Shown piece by piece: positions 1 through 8,564 of a stretch of 64,000 bases of DNA. Origin of the DNA: Sphaerotilus natans. Its GTDB lineage: Bacteria > Pseudomonadota > Gammaproteobacteria > Burkholderiales > Burkholderiaceae_C. The notes under the pieces were generated by a model. That model searched no databases and was not told where the DNA came from. It saw only the letters and a list, made by a program, of their open reading frames with translations. The translations under genes and the position numbers were made by a program. Within the stretch, counting starts at the first letter, position 1. Every line of letters starts with the position of its first letter. The DNA lies in assembly GCF_900156335.1 (NCBI RefSeq), contig NZ_FTMZ01000002.1:124001-188000 (forward strand), in the 5' to 3' direction.

Positions 1-60
1 CACATACTCGCGCAGAGCCGGGGTGACTTCCAGATGATGACCGCTGATCGTCAGATTCAT
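1..60 (-). CDS. hpf: Ribosome hibernation-promoting factor, N-terminal fragment
   Basis: Only the first 20 codons are present; the gene runs off the left edge. The N-terminus MNLTISGHHLEVTPALREYV is the typical beginning of the HPF/RaiA/YfiA family, which binds the 30S A/P site region and drives 100S dimer formation in stationary phase. A strong Shine-Dalgarno (AAAGGAGG on the minus strand, plus positions 65-72) sits just upstream of the ATG, which fixes the start. In many proteobacteria hpf follows rpoN; here a corA gene lies upstream instead, so hpf appears to head its own transcript. Family call is secure from the N-terminus, but long and short HPF forms cannot be told apart. Confidence 0.85.
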   Translation of the reverse strand, partial: MNLTISGHHLEVTPALREYV

Positions 61-392
61 GTGGCCTCCTTTCGAGAGGTTGGGGTGGGAAGATGCTGTC
101 GTTGTCAGGAAAACAGCCTGGAGAAGACACGGCCTGATGAGGGCGGTTTTCTCGAGGACAGAAGGAATCCGCAGGTCTTTGCCTCTTGCTCTTGATGTCT
201 GGCTTGGATTCAGTGTGACCCTTTCATGAAAGGCTGACAAGCCCGGGTCATCACACCCTGCAGGCACTGTGTGGAATTGCGCTGGTACCGCGAGAACGGG
301 ATTAATCTCCGGGTTTGCGCTCATTCAGGCCCGCACCCTGCGACGGTGCAATAATCGGCTGGCCCTGAACTCCCCTGCGCGCGCCGTTCCCG
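61..392. other. Divergent intergenic region between hpf and corA
   Basis: About 330 bases without a convincing gene. It holds the hpf ribosome binding site at its left end. GC content is lower than in the flanking genes, as expected for a region carrying two divergent promoters, but I could not pick out a convincing -35/-10 pair or a sigma-54 -24/-12 element. Short open frames here lack ribosome binding sites and recognisable sequence. Confidence 0.5.
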
Positions 393-1355
393 ATGCTCAA
401 CGTCTTCACGCTGGCCAGCGGCCGTCTGTTCCAGGAAGAGGTCGACCAGCCGGACGCACTGGCCCATGTGTCGCCGGTCTGGGTCGATCTGGAAGCCCCC
501 ACGCCGATCGAGAAAGGCTGGATCCTGGGGCGCTTCGGCCTGACGATCCCCGACGACATCGTCGACGACGACCTGGAGGAGTCCGCCCGCTTCTACGAGG
601 AAGACAACGGCGAGCTGCACATCCGCTCCGACTTCCTGATCGATGACGGCGAGACGCCGCGCAACGTGCGCGTGGCCTTTGTCCTGAAGGACGGCGTGCT
701 GTTCTCGGTCCATGCGGAGGATCTGCCGGTGTTCCGGCTGCTGCGGCTGCGCGCGCGGCGCATCCCGGCGATGATCGAGGACGCCAAGGATGTGCTGCTC
801 AAGCTCTATGACGCCGACGCGGAATACTCGGCCGATGCGCTGGAGGGCATCTACGACGCGCTGGAGAAGGTCAGCGCGCGGGTGCTCAAGCAGGAGGTGG
901 ACGACCATGCCGCCGCCGAGGCGCTGTCGGCCATCGCGCACCAGGAGGATCTGAACGGCCGCATCCGCCGCAACGTGATGGACACGCGCCGCGCCGTCAG
1001 CTTCATGATGCGCAGCCGGCTCCTCAACGCGGAGCAGTTCGAGGAGGCGCGCCAGATCATGCGCGACATCGACTCGCTCGACAGCCACACCGCGTTTCTC
1101 TTCGACAAGATCAACTTCCTGATGGACGCCACCGTCGGCTTCATCAACATCAACCAGAACAAGATCATCAAGATCTTCTCGGTGGCCTCGGTGGCGATGC
1201 TGCCGCCGACGCTGATCGCCAGCATCTACGGGATGAACTTCCAGCACATGCCCGAACTGAGCTCGCGCTGGGGCTATCCGCTCGCGCTCGGCCTGATGGC
1301 GCTGTCGATCGCCGCACCGCTGGTGTATTTCCGCCGCAAGGGCTGGATGCGCTGA
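393..1355 (+). CDS. corA: CorA-family Mg2+/divalent cation channel
   Basis: 320 residues, the usual CorA length. The signature YGMN lies at about residues 279-282 between two C-terminal membrane helices (about 257-279 and 293-312), preceded by a long cytoplasmic alpha/beta and helical-funnel region rich in Asp/Glu. CorA pentamers import Mg2+ (also Co2+/Ni2+) down the membrane potential, with cytoplasmic Mg2+ gating. The ending with Arg/Lys after TM2 fits a cytoplasmic C-terminus. No clear Shine-Dalgarno precedes the ATG at 393; no better in-frame start was seen. The gene stands alone, divergent from hpf. Confidence 0.93.
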   Translation: MLNVFTLASGRLFQEEVDQPDALAHVSPVWVDLEAPTPIEKGWILGRFGLTIPDDIVDDDLEESARFYEEDNGELHIRSDFLIDDGETPRNVRVAFVLKDGVLFSVHAEDLPVFRLLRLRARRIPAMIEDAKDVLLKLYDADAEYSADALEGIYDALEKVSARVLKQEVDDHAAAEALSAIAHQEDLNGRIRRNVMDTRRAVSFMMRSRLLNAEQFEEARQIMRDIDSLDSHTAFLFDKINFLMDATVGFININQNKIIKIFSVASVAMLPPTLIASIYGMNFQHMPELSSRWGYPLALGLMALSIAAPLVYFRRKGWMR

Positions 1356-1383
1356 GCGCGCCACCCTCGACGCTTCGCGCACC

Positions 1384-1998
1384 ATGCACGCCAGAGCCCA
1401 TCCTGCCGCCGCCCGACTGACGCCGTCGGCCTCGGCCCCATGTCGGCGCCGGCCCCTCGAAAGCCCGAGCGCCCCCCCGTCACGGTTGCGGGGGAAAAAA
1501 GGCTGGCTGGCAGGGCTGCTGATCGGCATCGCCCTGCCCGCCCTTGCCCAGTTCGACACGGCGCTGCCCGCGCGCGCCCCCCGCCCTGCGCTGGCGACGA
1601 TGGCCACCACCGAGGCGGCCTATCGGATCGACGGCGCCCGCCACCTCTACCTGAACCATCCCGAGCGGATTCACGACGGCCTGCTGCCGCCCTTCCTGCA
1701 CGCGATCGCCGGCGTGCGCACCACGATCGACGCGCACGGGCGGGTCAGCCGCATCGAGATCACCCGCGAGCCCGCGGTTGCCCGCGAGGTGCTGCCGTGG
1801 ATCGAGCATCTGATCCGCGCCGCCGAGCCCTATCCGCGCCCGCCGGCCGGGCTGGACACGGTGCGCTGGGACGAGATCTGGCTGATCGACCGCAGCGGCC
1901 GCTTCCAGCTGCACACCCTGTCGGAGGGCCAGCAGCAGGCGCCGGACAGCGCGGATGACGAAGCGGATGAAGCGGACAGCCCACCGACCGGACGCTGA
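1384..1998 (+). CDS. Secreted hypothetical protein, possible TonB-C-like fold
   Basis: 204 residues if started at ATG 1384, but the first ~34 residues are low-complexity Pro/Arg/Ala. An in-frame TTG at 1486 would give a compact signal peptide (MRGKKGWLAGLLIGIALPAL then AQ), so the real start may be 1486. The mature region contains a stretch around residues 110-155 (dAHGRVSRIEITREPA ... WIEHLIRAAEPYPRPP) resembling the beta-strand/helix pattern of TonB C-terminal domains, which hints at a periplasmic protein. The C-terminus is acidic. It lies 28 bases after corA on the same strand. No specific function is assigned; the TonB-like resemblance is weak inference. Confidence 0.55.
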   Translation: MHARAHPAAARLTPSASAPCRRRPLESPSAPPSRLRGKKGWLAGLLIGIALPALAQFDTALPARAPRPALATMATTEAAYRIDGARHLYLNHPERIHDGLLPPFLHAIAGVRTTIDAHGRVSRIEITREPAVAREVLPWIEHLIRAAEPYPRPPAGLDTVRWDEIWLIDRSGRFQLHTLSEGQQQAPDSADDEADEADSPPTGR

Positions 1999-2004
1999 AA
2001 ATCG

Positions 2005-2796
2005 TCACAGCCCGGTCGTGCGCCGCAGCATCGCAAAGGCTGCGCGATCGCTGACCAGGCCGATCAGGCCGAGCAGCTTCATCACCCGGCTGAAGCGCTT
2101 GGGGAAATGGATCTCGAACTCGCCGCGCGCCCAGCCGCGCAGGATCTGGCGCGCCGCCTCCTCCGGCGAGATGAGCGCCGGCATCGGGTGGGTGTTGCCC
2201 GCGGTCAGTGGCGTGGCGACGAAACCCGGGCAGATCACCGACACGCCCAGCCCGCGCGGATGCAGGTCCTGCCACAGGCTCTGCGCCAGGCTGGTCAGCG
2301 CGGCCTTCGTGGGCCCGTAGGCCAGCGCCATCGGCAGGCCACGGTAGCCAGCCACGCTCGACACCAGGCTGACATGGCCCGTGCGCTGCACCAGCAGCAC
2401 TGGCAGCACCGCGTCGAGCAGCCGCCAGGCGCCGCCGACGTTGATGTCCTGATGGCGCAGCGCATCCTCCAGATCGATGCGGTCGGCGCGCATCGGCGCG
2501 TAGTGGCCGGCGCAGTACATCGCCAGATCGAGCCGGCCCAGGTGCGCCAGAACCCGCGGCATGGCATCCGCCAGCGCCCCCGGCGCGCAGGCATCGAGCG
2601 GCAGCGCCAGCGCATCGGCGTGGCGCGCGGCGAAGTCCTGCAGCGGCCCGGCCTTGCGCGCCGACACCACCACCCGCGCACCCGCCGCCGCCAGCGCCTC
2701 GGCGGTCGCCAGGCCGATGCCCGAGGACGCCCCGACGATCCAGACGCCCTGCCCGTGCCAGTCGCGCAGACACGGATTGAGGCCGGCGCTGCTCAT
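2005..2796 (-). CDS. Short-chain dehydrogenase/reductase (SDR)
   Basis: 263 residues, classical SDR size. Cofactor motif GASSGIG at residues 22-28; the active-site tetrad N119, S146/S147, Y160 and K164 (YGPTK) is complete, and the usual NNAG is CAG (95-97). Likely an NAD(P)H-dependent oxidoreductase acting on a lipid or hydrophobic alcohol/ketone; substrate unknown. It is the last gene of a seven-gene minus-strand operon; its ATG overlaps the stop of the DUF3833 gene as ATGA. SDRs of this type recur in gene clusters with DUF1365, a Cfa-like methyltransferase and an FAD oxidoreductase, so a role in fatty-acyl modification is inferred. Confidence 0.88.
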   Translation of the reverse strand: MSSAGLNPCLRDWHGQGVWIVGASSGIGLATAEALAAAGARVVVSARKAGPLQDFAARHADALALPLDACAPGALADAMPRVLAHLGRLDLAMYCAGHYAPMRADRIDLEDALRHQDINVGGAWRLLDAVLPVLLVQRTGHVSLVSSVAGYRGLPMALAYGPTKAALTSLAQSLWQDLHPRGLGVSVICPGFVATPLTAGNTHPMPALISPEEAARQILRGWARGEFEIHFPKRFSRVMKLLGLIGLVSDRAAFAMLRRTTGL

Positions 2797-3350
2797 GGCT
2801 TGTGGAAGGCCAGCGTGACCTCGCCCAGGCGGATGCCGAACTTGCTCATCGTCGCCTTGTTCAGCATCACCTTGCGCTCGGCGTCCATCAGGTACATCCA
2901 GTCGTCGAACTGCACGTTCCAGACGCGACCGTCGACCGGCAGCGCCAGCGTGTAGCGCCAGCGCAGCGCGTTGCCGGCGGCCTGGCCCTGCGCCTCGCCG
3001 ACCACGTCGTCGGCGCGGCCGGTGTAGCGGCCGCCGCCGTGGTCGGTCAGGCGCCAGACGCGGCGCTCGGTCTTGCCGTCGCTGTAGACGAAGTCTTCCT
3101 CCAGCACGCCTTCCGGGCCGTTCCAGCGCCCGACCAGCTTCACGGTGAAGCGGCGCACGACCTGGCCGGAGCGGTCAGTGAAGACGCCATGCGCGGTCAT
3201 CGGGCCGTCGAAATACTCGCGCAGCAGCAGGCGCGGCTGCTCGGCGGCGTACTGCTCGACCGCGGGCGAGGCGCAGCCAGCCAGCATCAGCAGCGCGCCG
3301 AGCAGACCGGCACCGGCCACGCGGCGCAGCGGGGGGGACAGGGATGTCAT
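2793..3350 (-). CDS. DUF3833 family lipoprotein
   Basis: 185 residues. The N-terminus MTSLSPPLRRVAGAGLLGAL leads into a lipobox LAGC, so the protein should be lipidated and exported. The body (EYFDGPMTAHGVFTDRSG ... VLEEDFVYSDGKTERRVWRL) matches the DUF3833 family, which is predicted to be a lipocalin-like beta structure. Start at 3350 is fixed by an ATGA overlap with the stop of the upstream MFS gene; its own stop overlaps the SDR start in the same way. Family members occur almost always in the Cfa/DUF1365/chalcone-isomerase neighbourhood, suggesting lipid binding in the periplasm. Biochemical function is unknown. Confidence 0.85.
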   Translation of the reverse strand: MTSLSPPLRRVAGAGLLGALLMLAGCASPAVEQYAAEQPRLLLREYFDGPMTAHGVFTDRSGQVVRRFTVKLVGRWNGPEGVLEEDFVYSDGKTERRVWRLTDHGGGRYTGRADDVVGEAQGQAAGNALRWRYTLALPVDGRVWNVQFDDWMYLMDAERKVMLNKATMSKFGIRLGEVTLAFHKP

Positions 3351-4624
3351 CGCGGATCTCCTTGCAGGGATGTCGGAGGCAGCGCGCCGGCCAGCCGCCA
3401 CAGCAGCGCCAGCGCCATCAGCTTGAAGACGCAGGGCAGCAATGCGTAGGTCAGACCGAGCATTTCCAGGCCCTGCGGATCGCGCGAGCCCGGCTGGTAG
3501 CCGGCCCACTGCAGCAGCGGCAGCGCCAGACCGGCGGCCAGCGCCAGATTGAGCTTCGAGGCGGCCGTCCACCAGCCGAAGAAGCGCCCCTCCGCCCGGC
3601 CGCCCAGGCCGCTGCGCCGCACCACCGCCGCCAGCAGCGCGCCCGGCAGCGCCAGATCCGCGCCGAGCGCCAGGCCGCTGGCCACGCAGACCAGCAGGAA
3701 GCCGCGCCCGTCGCCCTCGCCCAGCAGCACCGCGCCGCAGAAGGTCAGCACCGCCAGCACCATGCCGGCGCCCCAGGCACGCACCAGGCCAAGACGATCG
3801 ACCGCGCGCACCCACAGCGGCAGCGACAGCGCGCCGGCCAGGAAATAGCTCGCCAGGAAGGCGCCCTCCCACTGCGGCAGCTGCAGCCGGTCGCGGATGA
3901 AGAACAGCACCAGCGTCGCCGGCACCGCGCTGGCGATGCCGTTGAGCATGAACACCGCCAGCAGCCGCCGAAAGGCCGGCAGCTGCCACGGCCCGGGCGA
4001 GGCCGCCTCGGTGTCCGGCAGATCGGGCGCGGGCACCGGCCGATCCGCGCGGGCCAGCGCCAGCACGCCCAGCGCCAGCGTCACGATGAAGACCGTCAGG
4101 CTCGCCGACAGCCCGGCCAGCGAGGGCAGCACGCTGGCCAGCACCACGCCGACCAGCGCCGCGCCCTCGCGCCAGGCCACCCGGCGCGCCTGGATCGCAT
4201 CGTCGCCGCCCAGGCGTGCGCCCCAGGCCTGGTGCAGCACGCTGGCCACGCTCCAGGCCAGGCAGGTCGCCAGCAGCAGCGCCGCGCACCAGGCCAGCAG
4301 CGCCGGCAGCTCGCCGCCCAGCGCCGGCAGCGGAAAGAACAGCCCGGTCAGCCCGAGCATCAGCACCGCCGCCGCCAGCGCCAGCCAGCGCAGCGTGCGC
4401 GAGAACGGGCCCGACAGCAGCCGATCCACCCGCTGGCCGATCCACGGATCGAGCAGCGCGTCGAGCGAGCGCACCGCCAGCAGCACGCCGCCCAGCGCCG
4501 CCAGCGGCACGCCGAACTGCTCAGCGTAATGGTTGGGCAGCACCACGTAGAGCGGCAGCGCGACGAAGGCCAGCGGCAGCCCGAGCGCGCCATAGCGCAG
4601 GCCGGCGCCGATCGCGGCGCTCAT
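3347..4624 (-). CDS. MFS transporter, GPH/MFS_2-like
   Basis: 425 residues with about twelve hydrophobic segments. The N-terminal portion (LGLPLAFVALPLYVVLPNHY) resembles the GPH (glycoside-pentoside-hexuronide:cation symporter, MFS_2) branch. I start it at ATG 4624, which overlaps the stop of the upstream chalcone-isomerase-like gene as ATGA, rather than at a longer in-frame extension that runs over that gene. Sister proteins in equivalent clusters are always found beside Cfa-like methyltransferases, so a lipid or lysolipid substrate is more likely than a sugar; that is inference. Inner membrane. Confidence 0.85.
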   Translation of the reverse strand: MSAAIGAGLRYGALGLPLAFVALPLYVVLPNHYAEQFGVPLAALGGVLLAVRSLDALLDPWIGQRVDRLLSGPFSRTLRWLALAAAVLMLGLTGLFFPLPALGGELPALLAWCAALLLATCLAWSVASVLHQAWGARLGGDDAIQARRVAWREGAALVGVVLASVLPSLAGLSASLTVFIVTLALGVLALARADRPVPAPDLPDTEAASPGPWQLPAFRRLLAVFMLNGIASAVPATLVLFFIRDRLQLPQWEGAFLASYFLAGALSLPLWVRAVDRLGLVRAWGAGMVLAVLTFCGAVLLGEGDGRGFLLVCVASGLALGADLALPGALLAAVVRRSGLGGRAEGRFFGWWTAASKLNLALAAGLALPLLQWAGYQPGSRDPQGLEMLGLTYALLPCVFKLMALALLWRLAGALPPTSLQGDPR

Positions 4625-5181
4625 CCGCCCGTGCCCAGCAGCGCGGCGCGCAGCTGCGGCTCGGGCCCGCGCGGCGACAGCCAGATGCCGAAGAAGAGCC
4701 GTGCGAACTCGATCTCGGCCACCTCGCCGGTGGGGCGGCCCTGATGCAGGAAGCGCGCCCCCCGGCCCGCCCGGTTCACGCCCACCAGGCGCTCGCCGGA
4801 CTGCACGTCGGGAAACGCGGCGCGCATCGCCGCGCGCCAGGCCTCGGCGCGCGCCTCGTCGAAGCGGTCGAGGCGGCGCATCTCCTCGATCGAGCGGTCG
4901 GCGATGCCCTCGCCCGACAGGCGCCGGGCGTAGATCAGCTCGAGCGCGAAGTCGCGGCCGGCGTAGTCCTCGGCGCTCAGCGGCGCGGCCGCACCCGGTC
5001 GCCACAGCCGGGCGTCATAGATCGACAGCCCGAGCCAGCGAAAGCGCATCGTGCCCTGCAGGCGTGGCTCGGGCAGCGCGGCGCGCACCTCCGCCGGCGG
5101 CTCGGCAGCCCGAGCGACCGGCGCCAGCAGCCCCAGCGCCACCGCCGGCGCGACCCGCAGCCAGCTTCGGCGCGTCGTCAT
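4621..5181 (-). CDS. Chalcone-isomerase-like periplasmic protein
   Basis: 186 residues with a signal peptide (MTTRRSWLRVAPAVALGLLA, cleavage near VARA-AE). The mature part (RFRWLGLSIYDARLWRP ... LELIYARRLSGEGIADRS ... FARLFFGIWLSPR) carries the pattern of the bacterial chalcone isomerase-like fold (Chalcone_2). Bacterial members do not take part in flavonoid synthesis; the fold is shared with fatty-acid-binding proteins, so lipid binding in the periplasm is plausible. ATGA overlaps join it to cfa upstream and to the MFS gene downstream, implying coupled expression. Confidence 0.85.
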   Translation of the reverse strand: MTTRRSWLRVAPAVALGLLAPVARAAEPPAEVRAALPEPRLQGTMRFRWLGLSIYDARLWRPGAAAPLSAEDYAGRDFALELIYARRLSGEGIADRSIEEMRRLDRFDEARAEAWRAAMRAAFPDVQSGERLVGVNRAGRGARFLHQGRPTGEVAEIEFARLFFGIWLSPRGPEPQLRAALLGTGG

Positions 5182-6446
5182 GGCCGCCTCAGCGTGTACT
5201 GCACGACATTCGTGTTGCCGGTGTCGAAGGCCGCCTCGCAGTAGGCGAGATAGAAGTCCCAGGTGCGCATGAACGGCAGATCGAAGCCCAGCGGGCGGAT
5301 CTGCTCGGCCTGCGCATGGAAATCCGTGCGCCAGCGCCGCAGCGTCTCGGCGTAGTCCGGCCCGAAGGCCAGCGTGCGCTCCACCTCCAGCCCGGCGCGT
5401 CCGGCGGCCAGGCGGAACTCGCGGTCGCTGGGCAGCAGGCCACCGGGAAAGATGTACTGCTGGATGAAATCGGTCGAGCGCACATAGCGATCGAACAGGT
5501 CATCACGAATGGTGATGGTCTGGATGCAGGCGCGCCCGCCCGGCTTCAGGCAGCGCGCCACCGTCTCGAAGTAGGACGGCCAGTAGGCACGGCCGACCGC
5601 CTCGAACATCTCGATCGACACCAGCGCGTCGAAGGGCGCGTCGGCGATGTCGCGGTAGTCCTGCAGCCGCAGCTCGGCCTGGCCGCCCAGGCTCTGGCGC
5701 GCCAGACGCTCCTGGGCCCAGGCGAGCTGCTCGGTCGACAGCGTCACGCCGGTCAGGTGCGCGCCGCGCCGCGCCGCCGCCTCGGCCACCGCGCCCCAGC
5801 CGCAGCCGATCTCCAGCACCCGGCCGCCCGGCTGCACACCGGCCTCGACCAGCGCGCGGGCCACCTTGGCGTCCTGCGCCTCGGTCAGCGCGCGGCCGTG
5901 ATCGCCGTCGAACCAGGCGCTCGAGTAGTTCATCGTCGGGTCGAGCCACAGCCGGTAGAACGCGTTGCCGAGGTCGTAGTGCGCGTGGATGTTGCGCCGG
6001 CTGCCCTCGCGGCTGTTGCGGTTGCGCCAGTGCTGCAGCCGGTGCAGCAGCGAGCCCCACCAGCCGCCGAAGATCAGCCGCTCGATCGCCTCGCGGTTGA
6101 GCAGCAGCAGGCGCAGCAGCGCCGGCAGGTCGTCGGTGTCCCAGTCGCCGGCGATGAAGGCCTCGGCGAAGCCGATGTCGCCGGACTTCAGCGCCGCGGC
6201 GAACACCTTCTGGTCGTGCACCACCAGCGTGGCGCGCGGCTCCAGGCCCGAGCCCAGGCGCAGGTGCGAGCCGTCCGGCCAGCGCAGGTCGAGCGTGCCG
6301 TGCTCGATGCGCTTGAGCAGGCCCAGCACGGTGCGGGTGGCGGCGCTGGCGCCCCGGGGCAGCAGCATCTCGGTCGGGGTCGACGCGGACACGGACGGGC
6401 GCAGTGACAGGCCGGGCAGCGCGGCGGAACGGACGGGCTGGTTCAT
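5178..6446 (-). CDS. cfa: Cyclopropane-fatty-acyl-phospholipid synthase family methyltransferase
   Basis: 422 residues. SAM-binding motif I LEIGCGWG at about 211-218; family motifs HYDLGNAFY (156-164) and MNYSSAWF (172-179) precede it, and the C-terminus MRTWDFYLAYCEAAF is typical of CFA/MycA enzymes. These proteins transfer a methyl or methylene group from S-adenosylmethionine to the double bond of a membrane phospholipid acyl chain. Given the neighbours (FAD oxidoreductase, DUF1365, SDR), this copy may make methylated or otherwise modified unsaturated acyl chains instead of simple cyclopropane lipids, as Cfa-like UfaM does in furan fatty acid synthesis. Start at 6446 is 22 bases after the DUF1365 stop. 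Enzyme class is certain, exact product inferred. Confidence 0.92.
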   Translation of the reverse strand: MNQPVRSAALPGLSLRPSVSASTPTEMLLPRGASAATRTVLGLLKRIEHGTLDLRWPDGSHLRLGSGLEPRATLVVHDQKVFAAALKSGDIGFAEAFIAGDWDTDDLPALLRLLLLNREAIERLIFGGWWGSLLHRLQHWRNRNSREGSRRNIHAHYDLGNAFYRLWLDPTMNYSSAWFDGDHGRALTEAQDAKVARALVEAGVQPGGRVLEIGCGWGAVAEAAARRGAHLTGVTLSTEQLAWAQERLARQSLGGQAELRLQDYRDIADAPFDALVSIEMFEAVGRAYWPSYFETVARCLKPGGRACIQTITIRDDLFDRYVRSTDFIQQYIFPGGLLPSDREFRLAAGRAGLEVERTLAFGPDYAETLRRWRTDFHAQAEQIRPLGFDLPFMRTWDFYLAYCEAAFDTGNTNVVQYTLRRP

Positions 6447-6468
6447 CGTGGATCTCGCTCGGTCAGGC

Positions 6469-7221
6469 TCATCGGCTCACCAGCGCCGCAGGCGGCACCG
6501 GCTTGTGGAAGAAGGGAACGCGGCGCCACCACAGCTGCAGCGCCTGCCAGTGAATGCGCGCCATCACGCCCAGCGTCAGCAGCGGGTGGGCGGTCCAGGC
6601 ACGGTGCAGGGCTTCGGCCGTCAGCGGCTCCAGGTGGCCGCTGACGCTGGTGCTGATCAGCTCGCGGCCGTCGGCGTCGTCATGGTCGATGCGCACCACG
6701 GTGCGCTCGGGGGTGCGCAGGAAGCGGAAGCGGTAGCGGCCCTCGACACGACAGAAGGGCGAGACGTGGAAGACCTTGTCGGCGCGCAGCTCGCGGCCCC
6801 AGGCCGGGCGGTCGAGCAGGTAGCAGTGGCGCTCGCCGAAGGTGTTGTTGACCTCGGCGACGATGGCGCGCAGCGCGCCGTCAGCGCGGTGCGCGTACCA
6901 AAAGCTCACCGGCTTGAAGGCGTAGCCCAGCACGCGCGGGTAGGTGTGCAGCCAGATCTCGCCGTCGGCGTCCGTGATGCCCTCGGCCGCCAGCAGACGC
7001 TCGAACCAGGCCAGCGCATCGTCGCCGCCGTCGCCATGATCGCAGTCATGAAAGCTGACCCGCGCAGCGCGGTTGCGCGCCAACACCGGATCGGGCTGCT
7101 GGCGCAGCGTGCGCATCGGCAGCAGCAGGAACCAGGTGTCGTAGCGAAAGGCGCGGGCCACCGGCCGGCGCCGCGCATGGCGCACCGGGCCTCGGCCGAT
7201 CAGCGCACGCGGCGGGTTCAT
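6469..7221 (-). CDS. DUF1365 family protein
   Basis: 250 residues. It opens IGRGPVRHARRRPVARAFRY and contains YAFKPVSFWYAHR and NNTFGERHCYLL, the hallmark segments of DUF1365, a family found next to Cfa-like enzymes and FAD oxidoreductases across proteobacteria and actinobacteria. No catalytic residues are established. Its ATG overlaps the stop of the upstream flavoprotein gene as ATGA. Co-occurrence suggests it is needed with the flavoprotein and the methyltransferase to modify fatty acyl chains; it may bind the lipid or help the flavoprotein. Function otherwise unknown. Confidence 0.9.
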   Translation of the reverse strand: MNPPRALIGRGPVRHARRRPVARAFRYDTWFLLLPMRTLRQQPDPVLARNRAARVSFHDCDHGDGGDDALAWFERLLAAEGITDADGEIWLHTYPRVLGYAFKPVSFWYAHRADGALRAIVAEVNNTFGERHCYLLDRPAWGRELRADKVFHVSPFCRVEGRYRFRFLRTPERTVVRIDHDDADGRELISTSVSGHLEPLTAEALHRAWTAHPLLTLGVMARIHWQALQLWWRRVPFFHKPVPPAALVSR

Positions 7222-8564
7222 GCCGCCTCCGCTGCCGAAACGGGCCGGACCAGCTTCAGATGCGGACCGGCATCGGCCACACGCTCGCGCAGCGCCGCGA
7301 CCACCGCCAGGCCCGACTTCAGCCCGTCCTCATGGAAGCCGTAGCCGGTCCAGGCCCCGCAGAACCAGGTGTGGCGCCGACCCTGGATCGCGGGCAGCCG
7401 GCGCTGCGCCTCGATCGCCGCCAGGTCGAAGACCGGGTGGCTGTAGTCGTACTCGCCCAGGATGTGCTCGCGCCGGATCTGGCGCACCGGATTGAGCGAG
7501 ACGATCACCGGCTGCGTCCACGGCATCGGCTGCAGGCGGTTGAGCAGATAGTGCAGGCACACGCCCGAGCGCTCGCGGCCCGCGTCGCCGGCGTGCTCGT
7601 AGTTCCAGGCGGCCCAGGCCTTGCGGCGCTGCGGCAACTGGTTCTCGTCGGTGTGCAGCACCGCGCGGTTCGGGTGGTAGCGGATCGCGCCCAGCACCGC
7701 TCGCTCGTCCGCGCTGGCATCCATGCCCAGCAGGCGCAACGCCTGGTCGGAATGGCAGGCCAGCACCACCTCGTCGTAGCGCGCCTCGCCGTCGGCGGCG
7801 CTGACGATCACGCCGCCCTCGGGCAGGCGGCGCAGCGAACGCACCGGCGTCGAGAGCCGCACATCGGGCAGCCGCGCGGCGATCTTCTCGACATAGTGGC
7901 GCGCACCGCCGCGCACCGTGTGCCACTGCGGCCGGTCGCTGACCTGCAGCAGCCCGTGGTTGTGGCAGAAGCGGATCATCGTCGCGATCGGGAACTGCAG
8001 CATCTGCTCGGTCGGGCAGGACCAGATGCAGCCGATCATCGGCAGGAAGTACCAGCGCCGGAAGGTGTCGGAGAAACGCTCGGCATCGAGGAACTCGCCG
8101 ATCGACTGCGCCAGCTGCGCCTCGCTGCCCGTGCGCGCCAGCTCGGTGGTGCGGCGGTTGAAGCGCAGCAGCTCGCGCAGCATGCCCAGGAAGCGCGGGC
8201 TGAACAGGTTGGCGCGCTGCGCGAACACCGTGTCGAGGTTGCAGCCGCTCCACTCCAGCCGCCCCTGCTCGGCCTGGACCGAGAAGGACATGTCCGAGGG
8301 CGCCGTGTCGACGCGCAGCTCGGCGAAGAGCTTGAGCAGCTCCGGGTAGGTGCGGTGGTTGAAGACCAGGAAGCCGGTGTCGACGCCCTGCGTGTGCGCC
8401 CGCCCGTCCGGGCCGGGCAGCGTCACGTCGACGGTGTGGGTGTGGCCGCCGAGGTAGTAGCCCGCCTCGTAGAGCGTGACCCTGCAGTCCGAGCCCGGCG
8501 CCGACAGATGCCAGGCGCTCGACAGGCCGGCGATGCCTGAGCCGATGATCGCGATGCGTCGCAT
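7218..8564 (-). CDS. FAD-dependent amine-oxidase-fold oxidoreductase
   Basis: 448 residues. N-terminal dinucleotide motif IIGSGIAGLSSAWHL (GxGxxG at about 8-13), followed by YEAGYYLGGHTHT, which is the NAD/FAD-binding Rossmann of the phytoene-desaturase/amine-oxidase superfamily. The C-terminus WFCGAWTGYGFHEDGLKSGL is the FAD-contacting ATG-like segment common to the cluster-specific subfamily. Likely a desaturase or oxidase acting on a methylated acyl chain produced by the neighbouring Cfa-like enzyme (inference from the equivalent UfaD-type step). First gene of the tightly coupled operon; the ATG at 8564 is preceded by a 341-base gap. Confidence 0.9.
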   Translation of the reverse strand: MRRIAIIGSGIAGLSSAWHLSAPGSDCRVTLYEAGYYLGGHTHTVDVTLPGPDGRAHTQGVDTGFLVFNHRTYPELLKLFAELRVDTAPSDMSFSVQAEQGRLEWSGCNLDTVFAQRANLFSPRFLGMLRELLRFNRRTTELARTGSEAQLAQSIGEFLDAERFSDTFRRWYFLPMIGCIWSCPTEQMLQFPIATMIRFCHNHGLLQVSDRPQWHTVRGGARHYVEKIAARLPDVRLSTPVRSLRRLPEGGVIVSAADGEARYDEVVLACHSDQALRLLGMDASADERAVLGAIRYHPNRAVLHTDENQLPQRRKAWAAWNYEHAGDAGRERSGVCLHYLLNRLQPMPWTQPVIVSLNPVRQIRREHILGEYDYSHPVFDLAAIEAQRRLPAIQGRRHTWFCGAWTGYGFHEDGLKSGLAVVAALRERVADAGPHLKLVRPVSAAEAA